NCBI GenBank assembly: GCA_964035545.1 | Contig: OZ037765.1 | Coordinates: forward strand, 17,666,698 to 17,726,697 | DNA from: Bugula neritina | Lineage: Eukaryota; Bryozoa; Gymnolaemata; Cheilostomatida; Bugulidae | Direction of reading: 5' to 3' | Length of the DNA stretch: 60,000 nt | Part shown: positions 1-17,900 of the stretch, in pieces | Layout of the letters: each line of letters opens with the position of its first letter | Numbering within the stretch: position 1 is the first letter of the stretch | The notes under the pieces: model-generated | What the model saw: the letters and a program-made list of their open reading frames with translations, nothing else | The model's database searches: none | Told to the model about the DNA's origin: nothing | Translations under genes and position numbers: made by a program

Positions 1-852
1 AGAAACCTAAGCTGAGAAATTTTTTTGCATTAGGAAGTTTAATTTCTCTAAGTTCATGTTTTATATGGCAGCTAGGACAAATGTGCTTAGGTTATTTGAA
101 AGAACAAAATTGCTGCCAAAACTGATTAAAATTCGAAAGTAAATCGTTCTCTTAAAGCCATTCAGATGGTAACATTGTCTATCCAGTTAGATTAACTGAT
201 GTACAATCTGACCACAACCATTGAGGGAAGGTCAATCAATCAGCACAATCTTCTATTTTTAGCCTACTATACCAAACCCACAGAAAATATAGAACTCTTG
301 ATATCTTTTCTTGGGGCACCTACCATTGTGGCATGAACAACTAAACTTGGTGGCCTGATTATTAATGTGTAGGCTCAGTGACAAATTAAAAAAATTAAAA
401 GTAACAAAGGGTATTATGCAACGCTAAGTTAATTCGTCTGTTTAATAGCAACATCCATTACTCTCCACTGTAGATTTTAACATTGACATGAAAACAAAAA
501 ATTGTGTAACAAAAATTATGAAATAGCTATTGATTCGCTTGTGTTCAAATCAAATGGATTTCTTCTAATTAAATACGTGAAAAAAATCACAAGTGTCAAT
601 ACAAACTGTAAACTTTAAATAAAATTGAGGAACTCCTGTATGAAACCTGGGATATGAATGAGATCACCCCCGAAATTCCCGGCTTTTATGCTGTGTGATT
701 TTTGACGGAAGCCAGAAACTGTTGCAAATATTTAGCTCAATTCAATTAGAGGAGATAGAACACAAGTAGTTTCCATAGGAATAAAATGGGAGGATTAAAG
801 TTCAACTATTTACACAATGCCAATTATACTCCAGTGAAACGGAATTTATCTC
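1..852. other. DDX6 3' flank / probable 3'UTR
   Basis: AT-rich sequence beyond the DDX6 stop codon, which reads on the minus strand. It should hold the 3'UTR. I see no convincing AATAAA on the minus strand close to the stop; a variant ATTAAA (read as TTTAAT at about 439-444 on the plus strand) is the best candidate and is weak. No other gene is recognisable here. Confidence 0.5.
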
Positions 853-5125
<4,273 letters not shown>

Positions 5126-8100
5126 GCAAGGTAATGTAAATTAATTCTGTATTTCTATCAGTTTCCCAGTTTCAGAAAAGTGAACAGCAGTAAATTCCAA
5201 AAAAATACAAGTCACTGTCTTGCTATTGTGGAAGTAGATGAGATTTCAAAACTCAAATTGGAGTAATTATGTGTTACAGATGCAGCTTTAGAACGTGATC
5301 CTAAGAAATTACAATCTCTGCAATACAAAACAATATATCATCAAAATGAAACCAACAATCCATTTTTACACAAAATGCTAATTTGATTAATTTGAGAAAC
5401 AGAGCTTTTTCTAGCTCATGACAGTTAAATCACACTTGAGAAAATAAAACCCACCACAACTAAAGGTACCAATACCTAACAAAAATAGATGTGTTGAAAA
5501 GATGGTTGAAAAGTTTTATTGTAATATTTAGTTGACTAATTTAGTATTTACGTAGTCTACTGGCTTTAATTGATCATATATGATGGTCATACTTTGATCA
5601 CCTTATCATTGGTAACACACCATATGCATGATACTACAAATGAAATATTAAATGTGAGGTACTTTCACTCATACCAAATCACACATGGTCTAAGCACACA
5701 GTTAATCAAGATGAAAGCCCTTTAAAAACCACAGGTGTAATCAGCTAACAGTAGACAATGCTGATAAGAACTCAATTTTTTTTACTTTCTTGCTGCTTTT
5801 AAAAGTACAATAATATAACAAAATTTTATGCACTTTGCCATATTGCTATGGTCAAAAATTATGGATATAGTTGTGCTACTATTTTCAGATGAGTTAAATT
5901 GAATTGACCACAGTATTTATAATATCATATACTTGTTGAACCAAATGACCAGAATTGCTATATTTGATATGCTACTAAATCAAAATTGGAAGCTAGTTCC
6001 ATTATAAGTGCACAATTATAGGCTGTGTTAGTATATATTAAGGTTACAGAACAATCTCTTAGTATAGAAAAAAAATTGAAAATCACTCATCAGTTCAAGT
6101 AGCTTCTAGTCTTTTTGAAGTTATAATGAATTGAACTAGCAATAAATTTTTCTGAAATACTTCAGTTATAACTCAAACTGGAGGTGAATGATCTTTAGCG
6201 ATGCATTAATTGTAAACTCAACATTTTTATTTACCCTGTCAAATTGATGTTACTAGATTACATTTTTTTATTGGATTAGTACCTATGCATATTTACAGCT
6301 TATTGAAAGTGTTTGTAGGCAAACCTAATTCAAACTGATCTGATTCAATGCAACTCAAATCTGCAAAACTTGGCTTTCACAGTGGGAACTCGAATTTTAA
6401 AAACTACTACCTAATAAAGTTGAGAAGTTATAAAACAAAATGGCAATTTAACTGACACTACATCCTTTAGCTTGTTGCAATAAAATAAGATAAATGAAAG
6501 CACCTCTTGGGAGTTTTTGACAATGACTGTGCAAATAAAAATAATATGTTAACTTTAGCCTCATTTTTAATAGGCAAGGTTACAAGGGAGTGCCATTTAG
6601 TAAATTAAATTACCAATTTGTAAACATGATTTATTACAATAGAAGAATGACTACCAACAGTATCACAAAAACTATGAGCACCAAAATCATCAAGATTTAC
6701 CATAACCATCCCCAAGTTTAGAAAGTTGATCTTACTGATAAGTCAAAAAATGGAAATGATATATCTATTTGCTTGAATTTACTTGAAGCATTTAAGGATA
6801 TACATGTTATGATATCATATTTAATATGTCTAAAAATTCCATCACTAAACCTCAGGTTTCAAGCCCATTTTTGCTGTTATCATTATCATTATGATAGAAA
6901 GAACTCATGTAGAGTCTATTTTATAGATGCCACACTGACACAGTAAAAATCCCTGATAGAATGGGCTTTCTTAAAGCAAGCATTAACTAAGAGCTGGTTT
7001 TCTATTGTGGCAAAAATGGATGCCTTTCCTAACATTGCCAACTAATACTATGATCATTGATGATGATCACTATGATTAAAATTATAAATTAAAATATATT
7101 TGTTAATCACTTTAATGTCATCATTTGTTCTTAGAATAAGACTAAGAGCTCAAATAATAAAAATTAAACTACTCTTAGTTTTAAACCGTACACTTAAAAT
7201 TAAATTGTAAAGTAAAACAGTCACAATTTCAATTTGAATTATATAAATGAATTATCAATATGAGCATTATCATTATACTAAAAGTATAATAATAAAGGTG
7301 ACACTCACACTGACTATTTTAGTTAGTTAAACTTTTACTTATACAGTATATCTTATAGTTATAGTGATTTAAAATTTATTCATTGGATTTAGTGAATTAC
7401 AGCATGACTATGAGTATTACTATAACTATTCATATTGATATTGTATTACTATTAGTATTAGTATTAGTATCACATTTACTATTAGTATTACTATTCGTAT
7501 TACTGTAAGTATAAGAGTATAAATATTACTAATAGTATCACTATTAGTAAAATAAAAAATTGGGCCTAGTAATAGTTAAATGTTATTGTAATTGTTATTA
7601 CTAAGCCTAAACTTAAAACATACAAATAGTAAAACTAAATCATAAATGTAATACTTTCAAGTATTTATTATAATTATTATTATAAATTATAATATAAACA
7701 AGCTTTTACATGTATTTTATACTTATATTAGAAGTCAAAATATTTAAAATTTTGACAATAAACATAATTATAAAATTTTACTCGATACGGATCTACTCAT
7801 CTTGATCTAGGAGCAAATTAACAAAACTATCAAATTTAAACTTTAGAATCTGACTCCAACAAGGTGCAATGAAAAATATATGATAACCCCAACAATAAGT
7901 TTTCAAGGAAATATACGTGGTAAAAAAGCAACCAATGTAAAAATTTCTTCAAAGATTAAGATGTTTGTTGATTGAGCCTGCACAGGGCCTAAATGGACAC
8001 CTTGACGGATTTCGCTGCGGTTTCATCAATGTAAATTGCGTTACCACTTGCTATTTCCTTACTGAAGCATCCGTCAGCGTAATCTCAAAACCAGTGTTTC

Positions 8101-8697
8101 AAACTAACAAAATATACAAACATTTGAACAAAACATTATGCAAAATTTATTTGCTACCAAAAAATATTTTTATTTGACCCTAACATTGCAATTTTGATTC
8201 TAATCTTGACCTATAATTTTTTTAGAGGTCGATAGTAGGGGAGCAGAAAAATCTTCAAGAAACGCGAGTTTTGGTTCACACAATGATTACCGATCATAAA
8301 AATCAAGATCGGATTGTAGATGAATGTTGGTAATAATATTGCTCACCATGACTTTCAATGTTCTTTATTGCGTTTAGTAACTTACTGTAAATTTCTGGCT
8401 TCTTTCTAGACACACAGCCTGTGCTGTCGAAATCAACTCACTTCAAGTTCGCTTGTCTCGTTGTCCGCTGTTCACTTTAACTTTTATTCTAAAAATATAA
8501 TTAAATCATAATCATTATCATATGAAGTAGTTTTTATTTTCAATTCATATGAATACAATTTGAGCTTGAACTTGAAGTATCAAGCGAAACGTTGTAAACT
8601 AAAATAATTATTTCGTCATTTTTATGATACTGTTACTAATCGACTTCAACTTCGAGTAATCATAATTTAAATTAATGTTTGTGCGACTACTCTAACT
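5126..8697. promoter_or_regulatory. Intergenic head-to-head region between DDX6 and UBR5
   Basis: 3.6 kb of AT-rich DNA with no exon I can support. It must hold the 5'UTRs and promoters of both divergently transcribed genes, possibly with untranslated first exons; I cannot place a start site or TATA box. The stretch 7430-7560 is a degenerate ATT/ACT trinucleotide-like run, and 7660-7710 is nearly pure A/T. The open stretch at 7965-8177 has no recognisable protein similarity. Confidence 0.5.
7430..7560. repeat. Degenerate (TAT/TAC/TAG) trinucleotide-like repeat
   Basis: Repeated blocks such as TATTACTATTAGTATTAG run through this stretch with many substitutions. Low-complexity intergenic sequence upstream of UBR5; no coding meaning. 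Confidence 0.6.
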
Positions 8698-8879
8698 ATG
8701 AGTTCTCTGCACTTCGTGCTGCATTCAAGTCCAGAAACTACCGAAAGTTTACACGATAAGTAAGTTTCCAATTCAATAATTTACAATCTCTAGACTTACT
8801 CCTAGTAGTACTGAAGTAGTGGTAGTACTGTAGACGTAGTACTACTAGTACTAGTAGTACTAGTACCTGTAATGTAGAC

Positions 8880-8910
<31 letters not shown>

Positions 8911-11900
8911 TAGTAGTGATAGTAGTAGTGGTAGTAGTAGTAGTATTGTAGAACTAGACGTACTATTAGTAGTTGTAGTAATAGCAGCAGCAGTAGGCAT
9001 GTTAGTACTAGTAGTAGACATAGTTATAGTATTAAGTATTAGCACTCCTACTAGTAGTTGTTTGGTATTTGATACTAACATTTCTTTATAACAGTAAGCG
9101 TAGGGCCACACGACGCGAGTTACCTGTGCGGGACGTGCGAGAAAACCCGTTTAGCCTAAAAATGGGATGTTGCGTGCGGATTTTCTTGCGGATAACATGC
9201 TGAGCGGTAAGTGCAGAAAGCTTGTGCGGGTTTTATTTAATTGGCTGATTATCATTTGGTGAGTACACTTTTCTGATTTCAAGTCGTTTTAGTTTTTAGT
9301 GAACTGAGTTAAAACAGTTTTATATAGTTTGTATTTCCGCTTTTATAACATCTAAAGTCACTTTGCCGATGATGTAAGTTTAAAAACAAACGTCTGTAGG
9401 CGAGCAGTAAAGTTAAACTCCAAGATCATTAGCTAATAAATTTTCGCACTTGCAACACACGCATTGTGTGTAGCAGGTCACTCCCGGGACAGGTTTTCAA
9501 AAATTTTGAGCCCGCGAAGGGTAACTCACGTCGTGTGGCCCTACGCTTACTGTAGTTTTATTATTTACAATTATATTAATTAAAGGTAGATGCAGTGATA
9601 AAAACTTAAGAAAAGCTTGTGTTCTAGATTAGAAATGTAGCAAAAGAAGTTATGTTCTTGCAAGAATTTCAACCTGCGCCCCAAACTAAAATTTAATAAA
9701 ATAATTGAAAAACTTAGGTTATCTCAATTTCTCCCCTACTGCTCCTAAATGATTAATCAACTATTATTTTATTAGTGTTATATCAGTCCTGTAAGTGGGA
9801 GCAGCCGTGGTTTAGGGGTTAAAGCGTTTGCTTTGTGAACACGAAGTCATGAGTTCGGGCCCAACAAAGGCCATTGGTGATGTTAGGAAGAGCATCCAGT
9901 CATAATTGCTCCTGTGCTTTATCTAAACAAGTCCTTAGCCCGTCTTAACAAAAACCCTTTCCATCAGGGGCTTCTCACAGGGATAGCGACTATAAACTTC
10001 CATGAGTTTTTTTATATCAGTCCTGTAAGTAATCCGTTGCATATATAATAATATATTATCATCATTATTATTATGGGCCTTTTTGGTATTCACCCTAACT
10101 GGCCACTAGTTTATCATAGGTGTTTTTTTTAAGCAAGAACCATTGGGGACACCAGAGGGAACATAGATTGAAAAACTTTCACAGCATCCGCTTAATAAGT
10201 AGTAAAAAAAATTCACATTGTAAACCAAATGAGGCACCCCTATAACCATAAGTGTTCCTGAGTGTATAATATCTTTTAAAGTACTCAAAGGTATGCTCTT
10301 TTTTACAGTAGCTGAAAGATTTTCATTTGTTATTAATATCCTTACAAAATATGGTACCCACGTCTAATAATTATTAAGGACATTTATACAATATGGAGCA
10401 ACTATTATGACAGATGTCCCAAACCTACTTGAATAACAGAAAATTTAAAACAAAAATCTTCATCTTTTCCTGTCTGCTACCACAAAGGTACAGTCGAAAG
10501 TAAAGTAAAAATTACATATTTACTACAAATTACTGACTGCCGAGGCAACCAAATATGCAACTCATTTAAATAGACTGAAGACAATGATAAAACTGACTAC
10601 GACAATGTTGAACAATTTGATAAATACTGTAAATCATGGATAACCTTAGTAGCTAAACCTCAATTGTTACCCGAGTTGTAAATGAGGAAATAAAACGTTT
10701 GACGGGTTTTTGACTGAACTATATATTGTCGCAAAATTAATTGACTTAAAAGACATGTAGGCTACTACTTAGTACCTACTGATGCTACAGTCCCTCATAC
10801 CAGAAATTTAAAGTGAAAAGATTATGAAAAAACTATTCGACTTGTCAGTTGACCGACTCTGGCGTCAAAACAATTGGGCCTGTGTAGACGTGAAGAAATA
10901 CCAGCAATCAACTGTAAGACCATGCCTGATATTAATACTAATAGACTAAAATAATGATGTTCCCATTGTGAAGGTTAAAAGCGCCATTGCCGGCACTTTG
11001 AACTTTAACCCTTTGCTAGATTGCTAGATTCATGGGTTTCAACAAGCTAAATCTATCCATGAATACCTGACAAAGCATTAAAAAATTTTGTGTTATCCAG
11101 CACCATCTTTCTGTGTGAGGTGGTATTCTCATCAATATTATTGGAAATAAAAAGAGAAATTGCCTTGACCTAGAAAGTGACCGGAGATTTGCCCTACCAA
11201 AAATAGAGCCAACAAGCTGGGACAAAAGCATCAACTTCAGCCATCCCATTACTAATAATTAAACTACTCTGTGTGTTATGCATGCATAATAATATTGCAA
11301 CCAATATATTATAATCAAATATAATAGAAGTATATAGAGTTGGATCATAATATGTTATGGCAGTCTTTCCTGGCTAACAGGTCATCTATACTCTTGAATA
11401 AACTGTTTGATTATTAGACTTTGACTCACTTATTGACTAATGATCATTGATTGGACAAGTTATCATCATTGCTTTACAAAGGATGGTGAGAAGACTGGCC
11501 AAGTAGAGTCAATATCCTTCATTTTGAAAAATGCCATTCAACTTTTCTTCTCACTGTTTATTTCATTCATACTACCTTTCATAGATTGTAACTTCACCAA
11601 TTTTTTCTGTATGTGGTCTAACATAGTAAAATATTTCGGTAGATAATTAGACAGTAACTGCTTGTTACTCTAATAAAAACTGCAATCTTAAGGTTGCTCA
11701 AACGCTGCCTTATTGTAAAATATAATTATAACTTTTTGGTAATTGTTATTATTATATTAATAATTCAAATATTTAAATATTAATATAATAATAATAATAT
11801 AAATAGGTATTTTTTGGTAGTAAACTAAATGGTAACCTGTATATTAAATTGAAAAAACTGAATTTATTGCAAATACTCTAATGAGGCAGAATGTTAATGC

Positions 11901-14900
11901 TCAATTGGGTCTTTCCTTTTGTTGAAAATTTCTGCCTAATATATCATAATTTTTGGAAAAAAATTATTGTTTTAAGTTTATTTATTCTGAGTTTATTTTG
12001 TCTCTTGAAACTAAAAATTTCTTTTATAGACTGTACTATGATAGTTTGTAAAGCCAACATATTGACATTGTTCATTTACTATTGATGCAATTGCAATGTG
12101 TTTATAAATGTTTTAGGTTGAGGGATTTATCTTCCAGTATTAGCAAGAGTGGATATAAATGTGCTCCAGTCTTTGAAACACTTGGGTCAGCCGAAATTTC
12201 TCAATGCGTACTATCTGATAGTCACATTGCATTACTCTTAAAGGTATTTAGACTGCAATGTCTTGTATAACTTAGGCAGTTTAACCTGAAATAAAAAGCA
12301 GTTGGTGTTCTATAGCTACACGAATGCTCATTTTATGCCAAAGCAGTTGCCAGGTGCAAAGCTATTTTAAAGTATCTACAGGCAAGATGGGAAAGTTCAT
12401 AAATACGTTTTGACTATGAAATTTTTAGGATGGGAGAGTATGTCGTACAACTTGCACATTGCTTGCTGATAAGCTTGAAATTCCTTTAAAAGCACCGTCT
12501 CATTCCAAAAGGTAATATTTATTTTGCTTACAATTTTTTCTCTGTTTTGTTATTAAAATATGAAGACGGTAATTTGTTTTTTCATGTTCACAATTGTCAA
12601 TTTCACGATGTTAATATAGTATGATATACTAGCTTTAATTTGTCCCCATATCTTAGTGACCAGCCCACCACAACATCTAATTCTACATCGAGTTCTAGTG
12701 GTACTGGTCATAGCACCACTTCTAGCAGACTGTCGAGAACAGAGCATTCAGCTACTTCATTGGCTACATTAGCTTCAGCTGCGTCTGCTATTGGGGCTCG
12801 ACCTGTTAGTGGATCCATAGCTGTGAGTGGGTCAAGTAGTGGGGTTGGCAGAGGTTCTAGAGCCAGTAGGATACTACATGCGGTCACCAGTGCAGGTTAG
12901 ATGCTGTGAGGTTCTTGTGATCGTATGCTGCTATCCAAAGTTAATTAGAGGCGAACTTATTTATTTGTTATGATATAATGTAGGTATTATTTTTCTGCTA
13001 CCCAACTATAATTATTTTAATGGCTGAATGGTATACATTTTAGGTGGGAGGCCTGCAGGTGTTCTTTTAGGCAGGGCACCTATTCCTAGCTCCCTTGTAC
13101 CGAATGATTTGGTGGAGCAATGCCTTTCAGTGTTGCAGGGAAAATCTAGGAGCCTAATAATACGGGAATTACAACGCACTGTATGTTATTATTGGTATAA
13201 AATGAAAGCGTTTGATATCTTTGTTGTTCATATGTTAAAAAGTGTGCAGCTCATCGAGCTTTGATGAATATCACATTTCTTGGATCATGATCTATAAAAA
13301 TGTTGTCTGAACAAGTAGGTCTATTTTCGACAAATTCCAAAACACTTTCAATTGGTATAATTGCACATTGGTACATTTTAATCACTCAATATGCTGGAAT
13401 ATGCAGAAATTGACCAATATGACTGCTCTTAGCTTACTAGTTGGTAGTTTCATATTTTGTATGTAACAAGGGAAAAAGTTGACATTTTATTTGTACTTTT
13501 TTTGTTTGAAAAAAAAAACAATTGATAGCATATTATCAATAACAACTAATTATTCCTTAATACCAATGCATAAGTGATAATATTTAAAGGGATAATTTTG
13601 ATAAGCCATATTACTTCAAATTATAATAAGTTTCACCTTTTGGTAGAATTGATATTCAAACTAACAATTTATTTTGCTATAGTATGATAATGTATTGGAT
13701 TTCTATTCCAACTTATGCTAATAACTTATTATTGGAACAACAACTTGATGTAACTTTTGCTTAAAATCGTTATTTTCTTGTGGACAATTAGCTCATTCTC
13801 TTGTTTTCAATTTATGTATAATGTGTTTTTTGACTAATTTCTAATCACTTTATAGAAATGCTGAACTTTTGAATCTGTTAAATCATTCCCCTGATTATTT
13901 TTTTAGAATTTAGATGTAAATTTGGCTGTCAACAACTTGTTGAGTAGAGATGATGAAGGAGATGAGGATGATGACAGTCAAGATGGTTATATGCCAGGAG
14001 GTTGGGCCTATTGTTACTTTGCTTTATGGGCTACATTGAAAATTAGCTTCAATCAAATATAGTTAGATGTCTTGAAATATTTAATATAACTGAAGATTTT
14101 CTATTTCATTGTATGCCATCAATTTTCTTCTTGTTAGGCAAGTTCTACTAGTTATCAAATGTTATTTTTGAAAAACTATTTTCTGTTCCATCTGGAATAA
14201 GTAGTATAAGGAACTGATAAATTCGTATTAGTTCACTACCCCAGTATGAAATATCACTTCTTCTATCACTACTACTACTATTGCAAGTAATGGGTCACAC
14301 AGTGAATAGTAGATCAAGTCTAATTCAAGAATCGGTTTATTCATGTTCAATATGTTAATTTACAACCTGAGTCAACACTTGAATCATTTGGACCAATTTG
14401 ATTTGACATTACAGGCCAATATAAGTTCAATAAACTATGTAAGTTGTTTTAGTACAACTTGCTTAGTTGTTACAAGCATTTTAAATAGAACTAATGACCT
14501 GGTGAATCTGACTTCAACTCTACTTTTATATAGTGAATGATATAGTTGCATAGGCTCTTGATCTAAAAGAAGCAGGTCTTATTATCACGCATCACTTTAC
14601 ATAATCCATTTACACCAGCATAGCATTAGTAATGCCAATAATAACATTAGCTCTTAAGCTTGTTCAAAACTAAGTAATCATGCTCAAGTTGTTTTCAATA
14701 AATCACTGTTGAATCAACACAAGTGAACTATGATACACCAAAGGTCCACTATGAACCAACTCATTTAAATTCTAAAAACTAAGTGCTTCAAAATCAACCA
14801 AGCAGTTTGTGTAAGAGACCAAGTTCTTCAAGTATGTTTTTGAAAGTTAGCTAGTACTCCAGTTACCATGACCGGAGCCCAGCTCTGCTATTTGTAAAAG

Positions 14901-17900
14901 TATTCGATTAGTATGACTTGAAGTGGAAAAATTCTTTTAAGTTTGTCTTCTAAATTAGTAATATGAAGTAAATAACCACTTGTAACTAGTTCCTATATTG
15001 ACATTTTAGGTCTGCTTTTGGTTGTAAGTTGATGTTATGTGGTAGTTGATCATATATTTCACTACAACTAACTTGGCTTGCAGCTCTGTGAAATGAAGAA
15101 TGATACAGCATGTATAAAGTAAAGACAACATGACTGAAAAAATAGTTGCATTCCATTTTTAAATGATACTCTTATATTATTTTACACTCTCACTTCATGA
15201 AATTTATAGAAAGAAATATCTAAATTTAGCAACTTTTGATTTTTGGAAAAGTGGAGAAGTATATGGTTCTTAAACATATTATCAATATTGACATGTATTA
15301 GGTTATTGGATCAAAAACCTTTACCAATTAAAACAATATGGTGAATGGGTACATTATTCAGTATGTTGTCTTGCAGATGACCTGATGTCTTTACTGGATA
15401 CTGGTGCACCAGGAGACCATGGCTCTGTGCTGATGGATGCGGCGGAGGCGCTGCTGGATGGGGGAGAGCTGAACCCCTATCACCCCCTCAGATCACGAGT
15501 CACAGGCAGGCAGTCGCAAGCTGTGTCCTCTGCAGTAGCAAGTAAATATGTAGTTTTATAGCCATTTATGCAGCTGTGACCAGTACGCACTTGCTGCAGA
15601 CTAGTACTGAGTCTAGTACTAGTATGACTTTAGTATTAGTTGTTTTGGTTTCAAATTATGGACTGATTGTAAACTTTGAATATCAAAATGAATATGTACC
15701 TAACCGTTCATAGTGACATGTAAAATAAATTCCTAGAAACCAGGTTAATAAGGCTGCTTATGGCACGTTCGGACTTTGATTAGTGATAATAGATCTGCTA
15801 TGACATAACAATCACCCCACTCTGCTGTAGAAGCCATTGCACCACCTTTACTTACTTACTTTTAGTTGTGGCTATAATTTATATTTATCTTCAGTCAATG
15901 CTACTAGTTGGGATACTAATAGTAATGGCATGAAATGATTTATCATTACTATAAGAAGGCCACTGCTATCAATAGTTATAGCTGTTGCTAGTTATTACAT
16001 AATTCCAATTGTTTCAACTGCACACAAATACTATTGTAGACCACTCTATTGTTAGAAAATGTTGTGATTTATTTTCTCTAATGATAGTCTTAAGCTTCTG
16101 ATGTTTTTTAATATGGAAACCATGGAATGAAATCTTTTGGACTCAGTTATCAAAATAACTGCTGGAAATTATTCTATCTTGTAACTTTGGTAACTTTAGT
16201 ATCAGTTTCCTCTCATTATTTCCTATAAGTATTATTTTAAACCAAACACCTGCCATTTTAATGATTATGTCATAACTAGGTCGAGCAGCATTGGCAAGTG
16301 CAGCGGCAGCAGCAGTTGCAGCAGATGATGATAGCTTACGGAGTGATCGAGAAGCCTCATTTCTTAGACTGAGGGAAAGAAGATGGTTAGATTCTGCATT
16401 AAGAGAGGAGGGAGCTGACATTCGTTCATCTGTTGAAAGGGTACCTTTGCTATTTATTGCTACATTGTGAATGTGTTGAGTCAATAGTAAAATTATGTAA
16501 AATCATGCCAAGTTCTTTGTAGTGTAATGTATTCATCAACTAGCTGCTGATAATAATTCTAATATAATTTTTACTGGAGTTACATTAAGTAATGTCCACT
16601 TGCTCCTGGTAACTCAACTTCTTCAAATAAATGAGAACTAATGTGTGATTTTAATTTCAGATTACTCTCACAACCTTTGATGATAGGCATGTGTGTGCTA
16701 TAACCAGATGACTATAGCGCTGTATAATACAGATAACTATAATGGTCTCTATATCTATTGCAGTGCTTTAATCTCATGAGAAGCAGCAACTCAGAAAGTA
16801 GTTCCGCTAAAAAGCCGGAACCAAAGGCTTCAAGGTCATCCAACTCTGGAACACCGACACCAACTGAGAAGGCCAAGACCAATTCAACTACTAACATGCA
16901 GAATGCTTTGGTGTTTGGAGAACAACTGCATTTCATGAGTATGCCTGTGAGTTTTAGTGTATTCTCCTAACCATTTCCTCTCAGAAACTGAGTGATATAA
17001 ATAACATAAGACATTCATTACTGGTGAATGGACTTATGTCTTGACTTGACTATTCATGGAATATGGTTGTTACTCTACTTTTCTTTTTATCTGATTATCT
17101 ATGGTTGTGCCAGAGCTACTTTTATTTGTAATTTGATTCATTTACTTCAGGAAAGTGGTGCTACATTCTGCCAGATTACTGCTATGTATTCAGAACTGCT
17201 AGTCTTAGACAGTGAGGGCAAGCTACATCAGTGGAAATGGTCAGAGCAAGATTCGTATAGCTCTCCAGAGGTGAGTCCTTAAGTACAATAAGGGCTGAAT
17301 GTAGCTTTCTGTCTATGTTTATTTCAGTAGATGTCGTGGCAGTATATGAAAAGATCTTATGGCAAGTAGGGCTTTGCTGGGTTTAGTTCTGTATATTTTG
17401 AAGCGTTTCACATTGATATATTACGGTTAAGTGATGGAAAGTTCTGGCTTCATTTCATGTTTTACCTTATTCACCTTATTCACCTGTTGACTTTTGTTCA
17501 TTGCTTTGTGTAGCGCCATAGTTGAATTTACACTGATGTAGATTTTACCCCCCCCCCCATGCTTACAGTCCTGTGACATCTTGTACCTAGTGTAATATAT
17601 TGTCTCTACAGAACCCTGGTATTCATCACCCTAAAACCATTCCTATGCTGTTGAACAATGAAAAGGTCATAGGAATATCTTCAAGTCTTGTGCGTGCTTC
17701 TGTGTGGACAGAATCATCCAAGGTATGCTCTACCATTTCTTATGCTCAAATACAGTAACTTGGAGTTATGATTTATTAGCTATTATAAACCTCAAGGTTT
17801 GTCATACAGCAACTCTTTGTAACATTTTTGATGAATTGATAACATTTTTATATTGAGATCTGTAATAACCGTGACTACTGAAGGCATGTTTTATTCATTA

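Larger units (their letters stand above)
8698..12895 (+). other. UBR5: UBR5 exons 1-4: N-terminal region
   Basis: Exons 8698-8759, 12117-12243, 12429-12511, 12657-12895; residues 1-170. Exon 1 (62 nt, phase 2) ends at a GTAAGT donor and joins KLRDLSSSI in exon 2, matching the human NDRLREVSE region. Exon 3 begins DGRVCR, a motif conserved in UBR5. Exon 4 is a Ser/Thr/Gly/Ala-rich linker and is poorly conserved, as in human. Intron 1 (8760-12116) holds a TAG repeat, a MITE-like element, a SINE and a hAT relic. Confidence 0.9.

Noticed and set aside
7965-8177. 70-aa plus-strand frame upstream of UBR5
   Set aside because: No recognisable motif or homologue, no splice context, AT-rich composition like its surroundings.
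8860-9111. Ser/Leu-rich minus-strand frame
   Set aside because: Translation of the TAG trinucleotide repeat.
11016-11249. 77-aa minus-strand frame in UBR5 intron 1
   Set aside because: It is the antisense shadow of the hAT relic on the plus strand.
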